NCBI RefSeq assembly: GCF_905404315.1
Contig: NC_066312.1
Coordinates: 15,983,001-16,047,000, forward strand
DNA: 64,000 nucleotides
Origin: Leptidea sinapis
Lineage: Eukaryota; Arthropoda; Insecta; Lepidoptera; Pieridae
Direction of reading: 5' to 3'
Shown here: positions 32,970-47,000 of the stretch, piece by piece
Numbering within the stretch: position 1 is the stretch's first letter
Layout: every line of letters begins with the position of its first letter
Made by a program: the position numbers and the translations under genes
The notes under the pieces: generated by a model
The model's database searches: none
The model's input: the letters and a program-made list of their open reading frames with translations, nothing else
Told to the model about the DNA's origin: nothing

Positions 32970-35075
32970 TTGGAACTGCCACGGTTTACCGTTTATGTAG
33001 GTACCTCCAGATCGAATCTATATTCCATTACTTAGTGTACAATTAGGCCATCACTTTGTTAAATCAACACTGAGTCATTATAGAGGCCGAGTTGTCCGAC
33101 ACTGATGTATTAATTACAACGAAAAATATCAAAATGCTATAATGCCAGCAAAAGATGCTAGAGATAAAAGTAAAAGTGCCTACCCTAAACCGTACCGTAC
33201 CTAAAATAAAATGCCCATCACAATCCAGTCAATGCCATGGAGAAATTCATATTATGCAAATCAAAAGAAATTGATATTGTTATAATTTTGCTCTTTATAA
33301 TTTCATTTTTATTTTTTTTATAACTCTTGTTTCTCATTAAATATTAGGTATACTTACAGGCGAGTTTTACTACTTTACTTTGAATCTTCTAATGTAGGTA
33401 CTGTGTACTAGCAAATATAGTCCGATTTTGGTATTATTTTTTTAAATAGTTTTATTTTCAAACATTCAAGTCCTTAAGTAAGCCACGCTCTTTTAATGTT
33501 TGTAATTGTGGGGTCACAGCAGACCATGCGGCCTGCAGGTAAAGGTTTCAAAACCAGCAGCCCATGTGGACAACATATTATTCTTAATTCTTCTCGCCAG
33601 AAGAATTTTGATACAAGAAAGTTAGGTTGTATTTGTCACACTATTACTTAATGTAAACATTTTAAAGACTAACATGCTATGTTAAACTACTTAGTACATT
33701 TAAATAAATATAAGAATATAACACAACCAATCAGAAATACTTTATATCAAGACATAAGTACCTACACATTGACAATGTAGATAAAAGTACAAAATATTTT
33801 GACTTCAAATGCAAAACATAGCCAGGTAAAACTTTACAAAAATCATAAAACACATAAATACAATATAGGTAGATACATAGGATATTTCATAAAAGTTGTA
33901 AATAATAATTGTTTGATAAAAAATGGAGGTTCCATTGAAATTCCATTATTTTTGTAATCACTTTTATAGTAGTTGTAATTTGTTTTTTTTTTATATTCCT
34001 TTATTAATTTATGTTCTAATTGCTTGAATAATATATTATCTCAGTAAGTGATTTTTTAAATCCTTTGAGTTAAATAAAGAATCTAACAGCATCTTACATT
34101 TCCTATTATCTTAATAATTAATACAATTGTTCAATTAATACAAATATTATTCATAAATTACCACACAAGTAGTATCACAAATATGTCAATTTAAGGTTAG
34201 TTTTAATCTTCATACCTCTTAGTGTAGAAACACTTGGCCGGTCACTTGCTCAGAAAACAGAGATCAAACAAAGTATGATTAAGTACAATCTGTGCCGTCT
34301 GGTAACTATTTCAACAATCAGCTTAGTTATTAAATATGGGAATGCTGCCATGATCCTTATTTCACTAGTTGTAATTTTTACTAAATGGAAATATTATGTA
34401 CTTATAAGCACTAAACTACTTGGAATTTTATAGGGGAAAGCTGGAAGCCAGAAAATCAGGTAAGTACCTTTATTTTCGAATTTATATCAAATTTCTAGAT
34501 TCAGAATTTTTAAATGATCAGGGTCGTACAACCCTGAATGTTGCAAGTGTTACATGCTGAATTTATAATGAGAAGTAAATCAAACTCGAGTCACGGGTTT
34601 CGACCATATAATAGTAAATGGAAAAACACGAGTAAAACAACATCAATGATATAAACAAAATTATTAATACTTATTAATTAATATCAATCAGTTTTCCATT
34701 TTCTTGAAGTATTGTCTGTAAATGGTCAAGGGGTGTAGATCTAGTCACAGAATATCACTGTGCCACCAGATTTATACCCTTTTTCCAGAAACAGTGCTCT
34801 AATGAAGATCTTCAGAGTTCAGAGATGTACGGCTTGAAATAATGCATGTTGCACATAAAATGAATACCTTAAATTATGAAAAAATTAAAATCACAATCAT
34901 TGAATATTAAATAATTAATGAATGCTATTTTACTAAAAGAGACGCCATCGGCCATACTTCTTTACTTAACCAACGGCTTACAGTTACACTTTACATTTTA
35001 CAACTTACAAGTACACTTTCAAGTTTCAAGTACAACTTTAGTCTATAACAGTAGAATGTAGAACAGAGATGAGAG
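32970..35075. other. Intergenic DNA with nothing firmly recognised
   Basis: AT-rich. 33500-33620 (gtcacagcagaccatgcggc) is GC-richer and looks repeat-derived, unnamed. Confidence 0.4.
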
Positions 35076-35077
35076 AC

Positions 35078-35662
35078 CTACAACCAAAGAGGATGCAAAT
35101 ACTAAGTTTCCAACGAGCGATTAGTCGATTGCACGAAACGTGCAGTGATTGATAGATTGACAGATGACAGCTATAATCTTATAAATAACGGAGATAATCG
35201 AAATCCACTACGTTTTTAAGCAACTGTACGCTTTCAAACTTAGTCGGATTATAATTACATATATACTACCTATATTTTATCTTATGGAGATAGTTTTAAC
35301 TCAAGTTTTTAAATATAAATAACATAGGTTTTTAGAAAGAAATCAGAGAAAATGTCATCTAAAATCTAGTTTCGTCCCCATTAACCCCGTTTTACGGTAC
35401 TATATTACTAAGTATTTCAAACTTATGTCAAATCTCACTGCATGTTTCATACTAAATTAAATTTCAATATTTAGGCTTAGCACGCACTGGGATTAAACGC
35501 ATGCTTTTAAACGTAAGTCTGAAAACAAAAATCACACATAGCTTTCTATACAAGCGCACGCATTAGTAACTTTATTCAGTGACTAATTTTAAAAACGCAA
35601 CTTTTAGACAGTCCCGTCTCATATTATGTGGTTTTTACATCCTCTTTGACTACAGCTACTAC
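35078..35662. mobile_element. Possible MITE with ~25-bp inverted ends
   Basis: Left ctacaaccaaagaggatgca and right, read in reverse, ctgtagtcaaagaggatgta form an imperfect inverted pair about 585 bp apart. No target duplication was identified and there is no coding content. Confidence 0.4.
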
Positions 35663-35814
35663 TACTTTGAAGTTTGAACTTAGGGATTGTGTAATTTGCG
35701 TTGCGTTGCGTTTTAACTCGATATGCAGTAATTAATCGATACAGTGAATTGATATTACTTCCTTAAATATTTTTTGTATTATTAGTAATATTACGGTGTT
35801 TGTTAGTTTGAAGT

Positions 35815-36035
35815 ACAGATGGCCGTTGGGGCAGTAAATTCCTTGAATGGCGACCACGAACCGGAAGACGAAAGAAGTAGTGTTCGTAGGCCCCCACAAA
35901 ATGGACCAACGATCTGGTCAAGATCGCTGGAATAGGTTGAATGACGATAGCGCAGGACCGATCGTCAAGGCAATCTTTGGGGGAGGTCTTTGTCCAGCAG
36001 TCGACGTCCTTCCGCCAAAAGTGCTGATGATGATT
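35815..36035 (+). mobile_element. RTE-type LINE, very short 3' fragment
   Basis: Matches 4930-5130 closely: agatggccgttggggcagta, gacgatctggtcaagatcgc / acgatctggtcaagatcgct, tttgggggaggtctttgtcc, and a gatgatgatt end. It is frameshifted and 5'-truncated. Confidence 0.8.
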
Positions 36036-36039
36036 ACAG

Positions 36040-36795
36040 TGTTACCGATTAATTACTTAAAAACACGCAAGATGGCTAAATGCTTTCCTTCGCCTTAATT
36101 AAAAAAAAATAGTTACGTTAACGTATATACATGCTGTAGGTACTGGCAAGAACAAAAAAACTATTTTGCACGACGTTCACTCAATAGCCATCATGTACAT
36201 ATTATTTGAGTATTATGCGATCATATGCTCATTGTGAGCGCCTTTTTTAATTGTCTGCAACATTGCAACTGATGAGTGGAACCATATGAAAAGATGGACA
36301 AAGTGTTATTTTTAAAAAGATTAGATATAATTAGATATATATTAGATAGGCATTGGGAAATTTAACATTTTGAATAAGAAAATAAATATTTTCTTTCATA
36401 CCTGATCTGACTTTGTGAAGGTAATAAAAATAAGTGTGTTCATCGAATTACCTGACCTAAAAAAATTGATTTTGCCGAAAAGTGAGCATATTATATTAAA
36501 TAATGTTCCTTGTTTTTCATAAAATTGTTTTATAATCACATTATTAATGCATATTTGGAAAAAAAAATTGAAACGATCTTTTAGACCTTGATTTTTGTGT
36601 GAATCGATTCATCAGCTAACGTCTATCTAACTATCGATATAAAAATATATCTTTTTGAAATGAATCGCCATCCCTAACACTACTAAGTAGGATGGCGATC
36701 AGAAATTAAGATAAACTAATCGAAGAATTGATACAGTTTTAGACCCAATAATCCGAAATCACTTACCGATTCGATATCTCACTTAAGAAAATAGG
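36040..36795. other. Intergenic DNA with nothing recognised
   Basis: AT-rich, no feature recognised. Confidence 0.5.
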
Positions 36796-36800
36796 GACTC

Positions 36801-37450
36801 TTTTTTTTTTGACTGGAGGAAATACTGTTACGTATTTACGCCCCGGAACGGGGCGTAGTATGCCGGACTCGTGTGTCCGCGTAAGCGGACGCCCCATACC
36901 GACTAAAACCTCCTCTGTGCTGTTAGCAGCCCTGGCTTTCACAGCGAAGTAGGACGTTGGCCGTGGATGCCGCAAAGACTACGCAACAACTAACGGCGTC
37001 TCCTAAGGAGACTCGAACCTCAGACCGGCTGTGTGCTTGTGGGAAGGAGAGAGAATGAAAATGAAGATGAAATGAGGATGAAAGATGAAAGGTGAGAAGA
37101 ACACACTCGCCGGCGAGTGTGGTGATGTTTTGTGTAATGTATGTAAGTGTGTATGTATGTGTTTATGATTGTATGTATGTAAGTAGTGTAAATGTTTGTG
37201 TTTGTGTCTGTTTGTGGAGTGTGTTTGTGATTGTGTAAGTGGTGTATGTCGGTCCGTCAATCAGTCCGTGTGTGAGTGAGTGTAGTGAAACGATTACAGG
37301 ACGAGGACTAGCGTCTCGTCGGGTATCAAAACAATGTGTGGTATATCTAGGGTGCGGGCCGCTGGCCATCGTCAGAGTGACGAGTGCCAGTGGTTTGCGG
37401 TGGTTGACCGCGCCTACGCCTGCGAGAAGAGACTCGATTATTTCTGTTTC
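36801..37450 (-). mobile_element. GC-rich structured tail of a retroelement
   Basis: On the minus strand the block ends in a run of ten A (36801-36810), as a retrotransposed RNA would. Next to it are several perfect short hairpins: acgccccg-gaa-cggggcgt, gtccgc-gtaa-gcggac, gctg-ttag-cagc, gtctcc-taa-ggagac, and the palindrome cactcgccggcgagtg. The far part (37140-37260) is rich in tgtatg/tgtgtt words. An open minus-strand frame (36763-36975) looks like one often predicted across lepidopteran genomes, probably from repeats. LINE versus SINE cannot be decided here. Confidence 0.6.
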
Positions 37451-37454
37451 GATA

Positions 37455-39380
37455 AGAACCGTACATTTAACTTTAGAACTTATTATTTACAAACTTGATT
37501 TACGGCTCTGGATTCAGTTTCCTTCACTGCTTCTTTGTATGTTACAGATATAAAAGATTTGCTTGTAATATTCTATGCTTTGATATTGTATCCGTTGACT
37601 AAAAGTGATTCATCATTTATTTTATTGAAGAATTGCTATACCGATTCTTTTGATGTACTAGTAGGTTTCACGAATTCATACTGTGTATGTATTCGTTTAT
37701 TTACGAATAATCACAATATTTTTAACGGTTTCTGAGGAAGTACAATTCTATGCGAAGGATTGAACGAAAGAGGAAGAATATGCTGAAAAATGTAAAGCAA
37801 ATCGAAGTATGGCACATTCCACAAATGACACCATAATAAGCTTCGACTGCTGTGTCTATACATTACTGCGTTTACTCCAGCTGTTTAAAATATTATTGGT
37901 CAATAGGCAGCAATATAAACACTATTTCAGTTTAAGGTGCGTATTTTGAACTTAGAATCTGATTTGGACCGTGATATAATGGAGTAGCAGTTGGGTATTT
38001 TTTTTAAGCCCAGACAAAAAAGAGGGTTACTATAAGTTTTACGTTTGTCAGTCTGTCCCTATTTTCTGATTAAGATCTGTTCAGTCGGAGGTTTTTTAAG
38101 TTTTTGATATAAAATCACACTCATATTATAAAGACGAAAGTTTGTATGCTTATTTATAGTTTTGTACGTATATTTGTTACTCCTTCACTCTCTAAATGTA
38201 TTTACATCTAATATTTTAAGGTAAACTGTAATGAGAGAGACAAACACTCAAATAATATATTTTTATTCACATAAAATAATTCGGGACACTGGTTATTAAA
38301 ATGTTAAGTTTCCTGAAATCAATTTAATGTATTAAATTTTGTCTTTGAGACATAAACATCTTTACCAGGGCATCTTTTTGGCATTTGTAGTGGAGGCGGA
38401 CACCAGCATAATATGTTGACGAAGATAATATCTTGGAATGACAGCTTTTGTCAAATTATAAATATGGCTAACTGGACTTTTGTATGTGCATCAATTCGAC
38501 TAAATTGGCAAAATATATTGACTTTTGTAAGAGAATTCAATACTGTTAATGGTAAAAAAGTTTTATCGTACTTTATTAGAATGAATTTTTAAGCGCTTAA
38601 ATCTTTTAGTGGTGATATATAAATCGACCTCGAGGAAATGATTCGAGCAAATGCCACTCGACTTATTTGGCTTGTAAAATTGTTCACATCTCTTGCTTGC
38701 TACCAAATGATGCCAAATCTCTTTCACTATCTCGTGTTCCGTACACGAGGTCACGGAAAGGCTGGAAAAGATTAGTTCGTACAGATTTGCGGTGTAAATA
38801 AGTATCAATTATCACTAGGTTGTGATACGTCTGTGATATCGTGTAAATAGCACTAGTTTGTAACTGTCCACGTTCTTGTAAGCCGTTCATATTGACTGGC
38901 AATGACTTTCTGTGCACTACTACTACAATATTTAGTTAGTTCTGAGGGCCTTTAAAAAAGCGACTCTATCGGCAATTAATTACTCAAATTACAATATTGC
39001 TAATCATTGTTCTATGGGCCTTTAAAAAATAAATATTAAAAAGAGCGACTCCATAGTTTTCATTTATTACTGTGTGCTTGTCGCTTCCTAGCGGGTACCA
39101 TATTTAATCATAAAATATTCTTTTTACTTAGTATTTACGCTTTTTGCCAACCCATATTATACGAATAAAATAAATATACCAGTCATAAGAATAAGAATAA
39201 TTTATTGGGGTACAATATTAGTTACCTACATAGTTGTTACAAAAATATCTGTTACAAAGTATACATTGGTACAAAGTAAGTAACTTTAATTTTACAAGTA
39301 TTCTGGTCTCACACTAGGGTTCCCTGTGTCACGAGGTCCAGTCCCTTCCCCTGTATTAGTACAAAATAAAAATAAAAGAA
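37455..39380. other. Intergenic DNA, mostly unrecognised
   Basis: AT-rich. 37985-38075 (agcccagacaaaaaagaggg, ttacgtttgtcagtctgtcc) resembles common lepidopteran interspersed repeats. No gene was recognised. Confidence 0.4.
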
Positions 39381-39383
39381 ATT

Positions 39384-39393
39384 CGCGCGCGTG

Positions 39394-39416
<23 letters not shown>
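39384..39416 (+). repeat. (GC)n(GT)n microsatellite
   Basis: A short cgcgcgc run leads into about thirteen GT units. Confidence 0.95.
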
Positions 39417-39424
<8 letters not shown>

Positions 39425-39865
39425 GTTTGTGCTTAGTAAGAAAAGACAATTGATAACGTACGTATAATAATTTAAATTATTGTTTTTTAGTTTAGTACAT
39501 TTATAAGCTTTTCTGTATCATCGTAGTTTAAAACTTTTAATCATTCAAATATTACTTTTTTCCAACTGCGTTTAGTCTTATTTATATAACTCCTATTTTG
39601 TTTGTATAGTTTACTGTACAGGTAAGGGCCCAGGAAATAATTTGTTCCTCGAGCAAAAGAAGGAAACACCCTTGGGCGATTCCATATTTGCGCCCTATGA
39701 GAAGTGATAAGTCACACCATCGTTTTTTGCGTTGTGAACGTATTATTTGGCCGAAAACGGCCGTAAGTTTGTCTACGAAAAAGTGTAACGTATGTCTAGT
39801 ACAGGATGCATTGCTGTCACCGTTTAATGACAAGATCTTATCCATCCATAGTAATGTCCAATATA

Positions 39866-40198
39866 CGGCCGTTTTCAATAGCCTATCTATCCTTACTTTA
39901 ACTTACTAGACGTGGACAAATCTATCCTTTTAAACTTGCTTACATTTCAATTACCTATTGACAGATAGCATTGGACTATTACTGTATTGGACATAAGTAT
40001 GGATAGATAAGATCTTGTCACTGAACGGTGACAACAATGTGGATCCGTAAGTTAAACTAAAGGTAGATAGGTTATTATAAACGGCCGATAGTCCAATGCT
40101 ATAGGTCGATAGCATTAGATGTAAGTAAGCGTAAAAGGATATATTTGTCTACCTCTACTACGTTAAACTAAGGATAGATAGGTTATTGAAAACAGCCG
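39866..40198. mobile_element. MITE family D, copy 1, nested or rearranged
   Basis: Arms 39866-39977 and 40090-40198 are inverted copies about 110 bp long: cggccgttttcaatagccta against (reverse) cggctgttttcaataaccta. Additional inverted words (ttgtcactgaacggtgacaa inside, tgctgtcaccgtttaatgac outside at 39812) suggest two overlapping copies. A complete simple copy lies at 44233-44440. Confidence 0.8.
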
Positions 40199-40202
40199 TT
40201 AG

Positions 40203-40295
40203 ATTTGTTGATTGAGTTGAGATAGTTGACACACGACTAAGGAGAAAAGTGTGCTTACAAGTGATTTCAAGCACACTTTTTCTGTTCCGTTAGCA
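40203..40295 (+). repeat. Hairpin repeat, copy 1
   Basis: Carries gactaaggagaaaagtgtgc and a matching inverted gcacactttttc, forming a short hairpin. An inverted copy is at 43105-43204. It abuts the MITE at 39866-40198. Confidence 0.65.
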
Positions 40296-40639
40296 GACTG
40301 TGAATATGTCCATTTATATGTACAGAACGTCACTGCATTCGCTAAATAAATTTTTTGATTGATAAGACAGGTCTTTGCAGATAGAATATTATATTGGACA
40401 ATTTTTAATTATGAATTGTAATATAAAGTTGGAATCACATGTATTTTTATGAATTACTTTTATCTTTATTATTTCTAAAATATATTTTCAGAACTAAATT
40501 TATCACAAAAAACACCATTAGTTACTTTCCGTAATACATCTTTTTGCAGGATTCCTATAAGTCAATGTATTGCAGGATTAATGCATTATTAGCAATATAA
40601 TGAAATTTAGTAGAATACGTCCAGGTCGATACGACATAG

Positions 40640-40785
40640 GTACTTTCAAAAAAAGCGCGTTCGTCTTTCGAAAAGGCTGGCAATGCTTCTGTGATTCCTC
40701 AGGTATTGCAAGAGAATGCGGGTGGCAGTGATCACTTAATATCAGGTAACTCGTACGCTGGATTTCCTCCACTACCATAGAAAAA
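40640..40785 (-). repeat. Dispersed repeat family A, copy 3
   Basis: On the minus strand: ttaagtgatcactgccaccc, gcattctcttgcaatacctg and aggaatcacagaagcattgc, matching 3150-3270 and 8318-8428. Confidence 0.7.
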
Positions 40786-41038
40786 AAATTAGCCATACTG
40801 TAGATTGTTGAATATTATTTCTACATGGCATAAGGATTCGTATCCGTTCCAATAAACACATTGAAAAAAGCATTCTTTTTCCATGATTAAATCATTATGA
40901 AAAATAACAAAGTTAAATATGCCCAATGCAATGTATAGGTGATCTCCAATGGCTTGCGATATTTCCTAATATTTTATAAACGAAAATTCTTTTTACTTGT
41001 AACTATAAGATGTAATCGAAATTCGAAGGACAATAGAA

Positions 41039-41055
41039 ATGGGTTCGAGAGTACG
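41039..41055 (+). CDS. DENND1: DENND1 exon 1 (17-nt coding part)
   Basis: ATGGGTTCGAGAGTACG|gtaagt. ATG has A at -3 and G at +4, and MGSRVR matches the family N-terminus. Confidence 0.9.
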
Positions 41056-44000
41056 GTAAGTATTTGGCTAATATACCCACACTAATTTACACACGTAAAA
41101 TATAGCTTTCACTTTAGTTATTTTTCATCTAAATCTCACCGTGTAATCTAATAAATATCTTTAAAATGTCGGCAATTTAAACGAATCCCATTCTATACCT
41201 GCTACAATAATCCAATTGCATATAAGTGGTCAAAACACTAGCATTTCCTGTCCGCTGGTTATTCTAGGAATGCAATTTGCTCATAAATGTCAATGGAATA
41301 TGATTGTGTATTACTTGAAGACCAATTGATAACTCCCCCTCTGTTGTAGTATTGTGTAGCAATCATATGTGTTCATATATTTATTTATGTGTGGCTATCA
41401 ATACCTTTGATAAACTCAGTGGGTGTTGGTGTATTATTTGATAACACACTTAACAAAATTAATAAAGATTGGGTATACTGTATGATTTTAAAGAGTTTTG
41501 AATATAATTTTAGAAATGGATTGCTTTGAGTGAGTGCTATATATGTAACATTATAAAATGATTAACATAGTCTGGATAATATTTGCTTTTTAATTTACAG
41601 AGAAACAGCACGATATTTATTTGAATTATTTTGTGAGGTATCACCTGGTGACCAAGCAAAGGATGCATATATAGTAAAAAAATATCCAGAGTCATACAGA
41701 AATGAAGAAGAACTCAAGAATATTCCTAAATTTACATTCCCTTGTGAACTTGAAAGGTTTGTAATATTATTTTTCTATTGTTATAACAAGTTTATGGAAT
41801 CCTAGTGATATTATGACAATTATTACAATATGCATAGTTAATTTGCATTTGAGTTTACAAAGAATCATTAATTGTGTTGAGGGTTTCTCATGTTACTCTC
41901 TTGCAACATCTTGGCTGGCATTTCTTTGTGGGACCACTCCTATTAAGATGTTTTTGTTATGATATCTGTTCATGGAGATTGTTTAGTATCAAGTGACCCA
42001 AATAAATATGCTCACTGACAAATAACTATTGTAATGTATTTATTATGTTATATTTCAGAAGTTTCATTCAACATTATTCTTTTGTATTAACATCTGTGGA
42101 CTCAAAGTATACATTTTGTTTTTGCCGATATGATCCAAAAGCAAATACATCATTTGTATTTCTATCCCACTTACCATGGCATGACATTTTCTACAAGTAA
42201 GTTAATGATTTCATTTTAATAATTTATATCACACCTGTCTTAGGTGATGCAGAAATAAGTACAGTATTTTGTGTATTTATATTATTTATGTAATGGATAG
42301 TATGTATATTAAAAATATAAAATTTATTTCACGTTTAAGCAACTTATTTTTTTGATAATACTCAAAAATATGCTTCTAGAGAATCATAATTGAATAAAAG
42401 TGTATGCTATTATTTGTGAAACAGTAAATAAGGCTCATAACTTTTTTATGTTATGCCCATTCTTCAAATCATAATGATTTCAAGTGAAAGAGTTAGATGA
42501 AAACATGTATTTTCTGCTCAATTGTATGTAATTTACATTAATCATTATGGCTTGTTCAAAAATAAATATTGTTACAAGGTACAAATTAATTATTGGACTA
42601 AATTTTTATTGTTATAGTCTACACTGAAAAATATAGTATGGCTTATTTAATATTATTCATTATTTAATAATTTAACTATTAAGGCCAGTTATCAATTGAA
42701 GCACACACTTTCTGCATGTGGAAATTCTACACCATCAATTTTATGCATTATACACACACACACACTCACACCTTGTTCCCGTCGGGGTAGGCAGAGACAA
42801 TAGAATGCCGTTTTCTTCTATCCTTACATACTTCACACACTTCCTCTACATTAATTACTCTTTTCATACATGCTCGCCGGTTGCGGTTGCTTCGGACCTC
42901 TCCTTTTCTCAAAACATCCCCAATTTGGTCTACAAATGTTCTATGAGGTCTCCCATGACCAACTAGCCCACTCACGCTTGCCTTATATATTTGATGCGTC
43001 ATTGTTTTAGTTTTTGCCATTTTTATTCATTGTATTAGGCAATTTTTTGGTTTATTTTTATTTTATGATAATTGGATCATGGTATTCAATGACATTCTAT
43101 ACACAGAAAGACATCACTTGCAAAAGTGTGCATAAAGACAATGTAAGCACACTTTTCTCCTTAGTCATGTGTCAATTGTCACTGTCCTAATCAAATCTAA
43201 ACTGAAAAAACATTTTACATTGCTGCTTATTGAGCAAGAATATTTACACAACTGGAGTATAGGCGGTTTTATTATTAACTATATAAATATAGCGGTTGAA
43301 GCTTATTACAGTTTAATTTGTGGCATGTTCTATATTTCCGCTTCGTTTTATACAATGTGATTAATCCATATGAATAGAATGTCTATGACGGTATTTACAG
43401 CATGCCATATTTTCCAGCACTGACCATTAACTAACTCTGCAAATTAATTAATTAATATTGGGACAGGTTAATGTTTGTTTCCACTCCTGTGTGCATGTAA
43501 CTTTATGACCCAGCGCCAAGTCTTACTGAAAAAACTATGCTTGGTTATGGAACATGTATATATTCTTGAGACCCATACTGTGATACACCTTTGCGTCTTG
43601 GCACAGGTGCATCATGATATGATTCTTGGCTCAGTGTCTTCTTGATAGGTAAAACCCCACCAACCCATCACTGATGTCGACTAATTAATGCCAATGTTAT
43701 TATGCCTAAGTAATTAATTAATACCTCTGCTAACTAATAATTAAAAAACTTCTATAGAGCTTTAATACACCTAGTCATTATGCTTTTAAATAAAACTTCT
43801 ATGTATAATTTTGATATTAAGTTGTTTTCCATTTCTTTTTAAATTATTTGTCACTGTATAACCAGTGCATCTGCAAGTGCAAAAAGCTGCAAGTTCTAAG
43901 TCATCTTTAAATATATTTGGCAATAATATCCTATCAAGTTCCTATATTCACTTCTCGAGATTTTTTTTTACTTTTGGAAAGGATGTCTGAGAAATCTTTT

Positions 44001-47000
44001 CTTCACAAACTTGACCATTATTTTAAAGTGAATACTGTGTGGATGGGCACTGGTCTTTTTTGTCGCGAACACAGAATTTGTTTATATCTAGGTATTAATA
44101 TTCACACATTCAACCTGTCACACAATCATGACATGAAAATTAGAAAAAACAATGAATATTTATTAAAGAATGATAGGTGTAGAATCCAAAAGTAATATAA
44201 TATTTTAATTGTAACAGTATTTATTGCCAGACTAACAGGCGTTTTCAATAATGTATCTCTAGTTACGGATATATTGCTATCACCGTTTAATGACAAAATC
44301 TTATCTGTCCATACTTATGTCCAATATAGTTATATTATTAGTCAATAGGTTATTGAAAAGAAAGTAAGTGTAAAAGGATAGATTTGTCTACCTCTGTTAA
44401 GTGAAACTAAGTATAGATAGGTTATTGAAAATGGCCGTTAGTGTATATTATAGTCTCTTAGTATTTATCACTTATGCTTGGTGTATGGCGCAGGTAATAC
44501 TTTCAGATTGGATTGGATACCAAATTTATTTTATGTACTTATGTAATATTGTGTTTTTATTAGTTTGGCCTCCTTATCCAATATACAATCATAGCAAAGA
44601 TTATGAAGTAACTGTTTTTGTAAAATAATATTTTACTAGAAAAATTATTTCTTTAATTTTTTTATGATAAAAGTATTAGTAGTTATTCTCTATTCAATTG
44701 TAATATCCAAAAAAAAAGTGTTTTTTATTCGAGTGATCACTGGCAAATGTTCTTTTTTTGCAAGGTCTTAGTTTATATTTTATATTCAATATATATAATA
44801 TATATTGCTGAGCTATATCTAGTTCTTGTTGAAATGATGTACGAAATAATATATTATTTGAGGGCTTTGCGAAAGCAATTTTTGATTAAATAATTTATTA
44901 ACCAAAGTATTACACATCTGTTTCTTAATTTTGCTTCCATTTTGATTAATTCACACTCAACATTAACCATAAGGCAATCGTCCCACTGCTGGCGATGAAC
45001 GATAAGCGATTGGAGCTAGAAACTAGAAATGCGATAACGTGCAGCTAGTAGCGAGTGTATTATTTCCGATAGTTTTGTTGCTGGCTATTGCAAGTGTGAG
45101 AGCACAACGCATTGTACTAGAATATGACCGCGTGTGTTTCTGATCGCTAACCAAGTTTTATTACATAGCTCTTGTTGCTGCAACAAACTAGTGTAGAGAG
45201 AACTCTGTGGCCATTATGAATAGTTAGCAATCAACTATTAATATAAGTCTCTCTTATTCAAAATTGATTTATAACTGTTGAATGTTTCTTGAGCGAGAAA
45301 TAGTTAGTGAGTTCCTTTCTTGCTGGTCTTGGGTTATGCCTATCTAAGCTTAAGAGTCCCCTATGAACGGCCAGTCATGCCCTGTCAGAAAGGTTCTGGC
45401 TACCCATAAACACTGCAAGTTAAATAAAATCTTATTTCTCATCAATAATGTTCTTATCAAGTGAATGTTTACTGAAGGTTTGTAAACTCTGTTTTTTAGG
45501 TTGTTAAACTGCATTGCAAATCTAGTTAACAGTCCTGAAAGTAGAGAGCTGGTGTCATTTTTGGAAGCATGTAGAATAAGGCCACCTATGCCTGGACATA
45601 CATTGAAAATAACATATAATGCAGGACTTAGTGTTTTCTCCTGTCAGAGTCCAGATAATAAGCTTCCAAGTATTCCGGAAAATGTAAGTATACTTGCATG
45701 TGACAAAGAGTGACTTTAGATTTGAAATAATAAATAACATGAAAAAGGAACTCTTATACGATCTTTTTGTTTTGTATCTGACTGTTTATTTATCTAGAAC
45801 CATTTTCTCAAACAATTGACAAATGAAATAGGCATTTATTTTGCATGTCATTATTGGATGAGAATGAGCTTAAAAACATTTTATGTTGAGAGAGACTGGC
45901 CATAAAGTGGCAATATCATCTGAATTGTAATATATGATGACATAATTGCTCTATTCCATATGGCCTTCACGCTGAGACAAGACAATATGCATATTAGGTA
46001 TATGTACATGAAGAGATTAGATTGCTTCTTTGTAATGAATAAAATCAATAAATACTAAAGCAATTTAAATAAAATCTTTCATGAATAGAGAGGAGCTATA
46101 TTTTATTTTTGACAAATTAGAGATCCCTACGAAAATTACAATAATGTATACAAAGGTATAAAAAGTAACATAAACAAGTCATTATTGAAAGCACAATGCA
46201 ATGACTACTATTGATGATATAATACAGCATATAAGCTATATTGTATGATATATATTGATTACAGATGCTAAGTGAAAACCATTCAGAAGTCTAATAATAT
46301 AATACCTATAAATACTTTCTATATTTTTTTTGACTGTTTCTGATTGTATTTTAGTGCAATCTCACGGAATATTTTAGCGCAATAGACACAAAATGTATGG
46401 CAGGTCTGTGGGCGGCATTGCTACATGAGAGAAGAGTAGCAATAGTAGCCTCGAAGCCATCTCGTCTCTCGGCTTGTGTGCAAGCCGCTAATGCAACATT
46501 GTTTCCGATGACATGGCAACACATCTTTATCCCCATTTTACCGAAACATTTGATTGACTATCTCGCAGCGCCAATGCCATATCTTATTGGTGTACCTAGA
46601 ACGGTTAAGGAGGTATGTTCGTGTGTATTACTTGTCTTTTAATTACTTTAAAATTACAAAACATTACCAATTCCAGTATTTTATTCTAGTATTTATTTAT
46701 TTAACACCAACAAGACAAACACTAATAAATTAATATTATTACAATAAAAAATAAATTCTAAGTGTTGGCTTAATTATAGGTGTTACACACATTTCAAAAA
46801 CATAGACACAAACAAATATTGAATTAAATTGAATGAATAAGTTATCGGAATATTTACAATATGAATTAAACATAAATGAATAAGAAATCAATAACATTTC
46901 ATAATAATTAAAATTATTAAATTTTCACAATTATATAAAACAGACATAAACTTATCAGTAATTATTAATTATTTGAATAAAATATACTTTTTGCCTATAA

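Noticed and set aside
36763..36975. 70-codon minus-strand open frame in the GC-rich block
   Set aside because: It overlaps hairpins and runs across the poly(A) tract of a retroelement. Such frames are often mispredicted as proteins in Lepidoptera.
36801..37450. CpG-type promoter of DENND1
   Set aside because: The block is GC-rich and upstream of the gene, but its poly(A) edge and hairpins fit a retroelement tail better, and it is 3.6 kb from the start codon with no initiator evidence.
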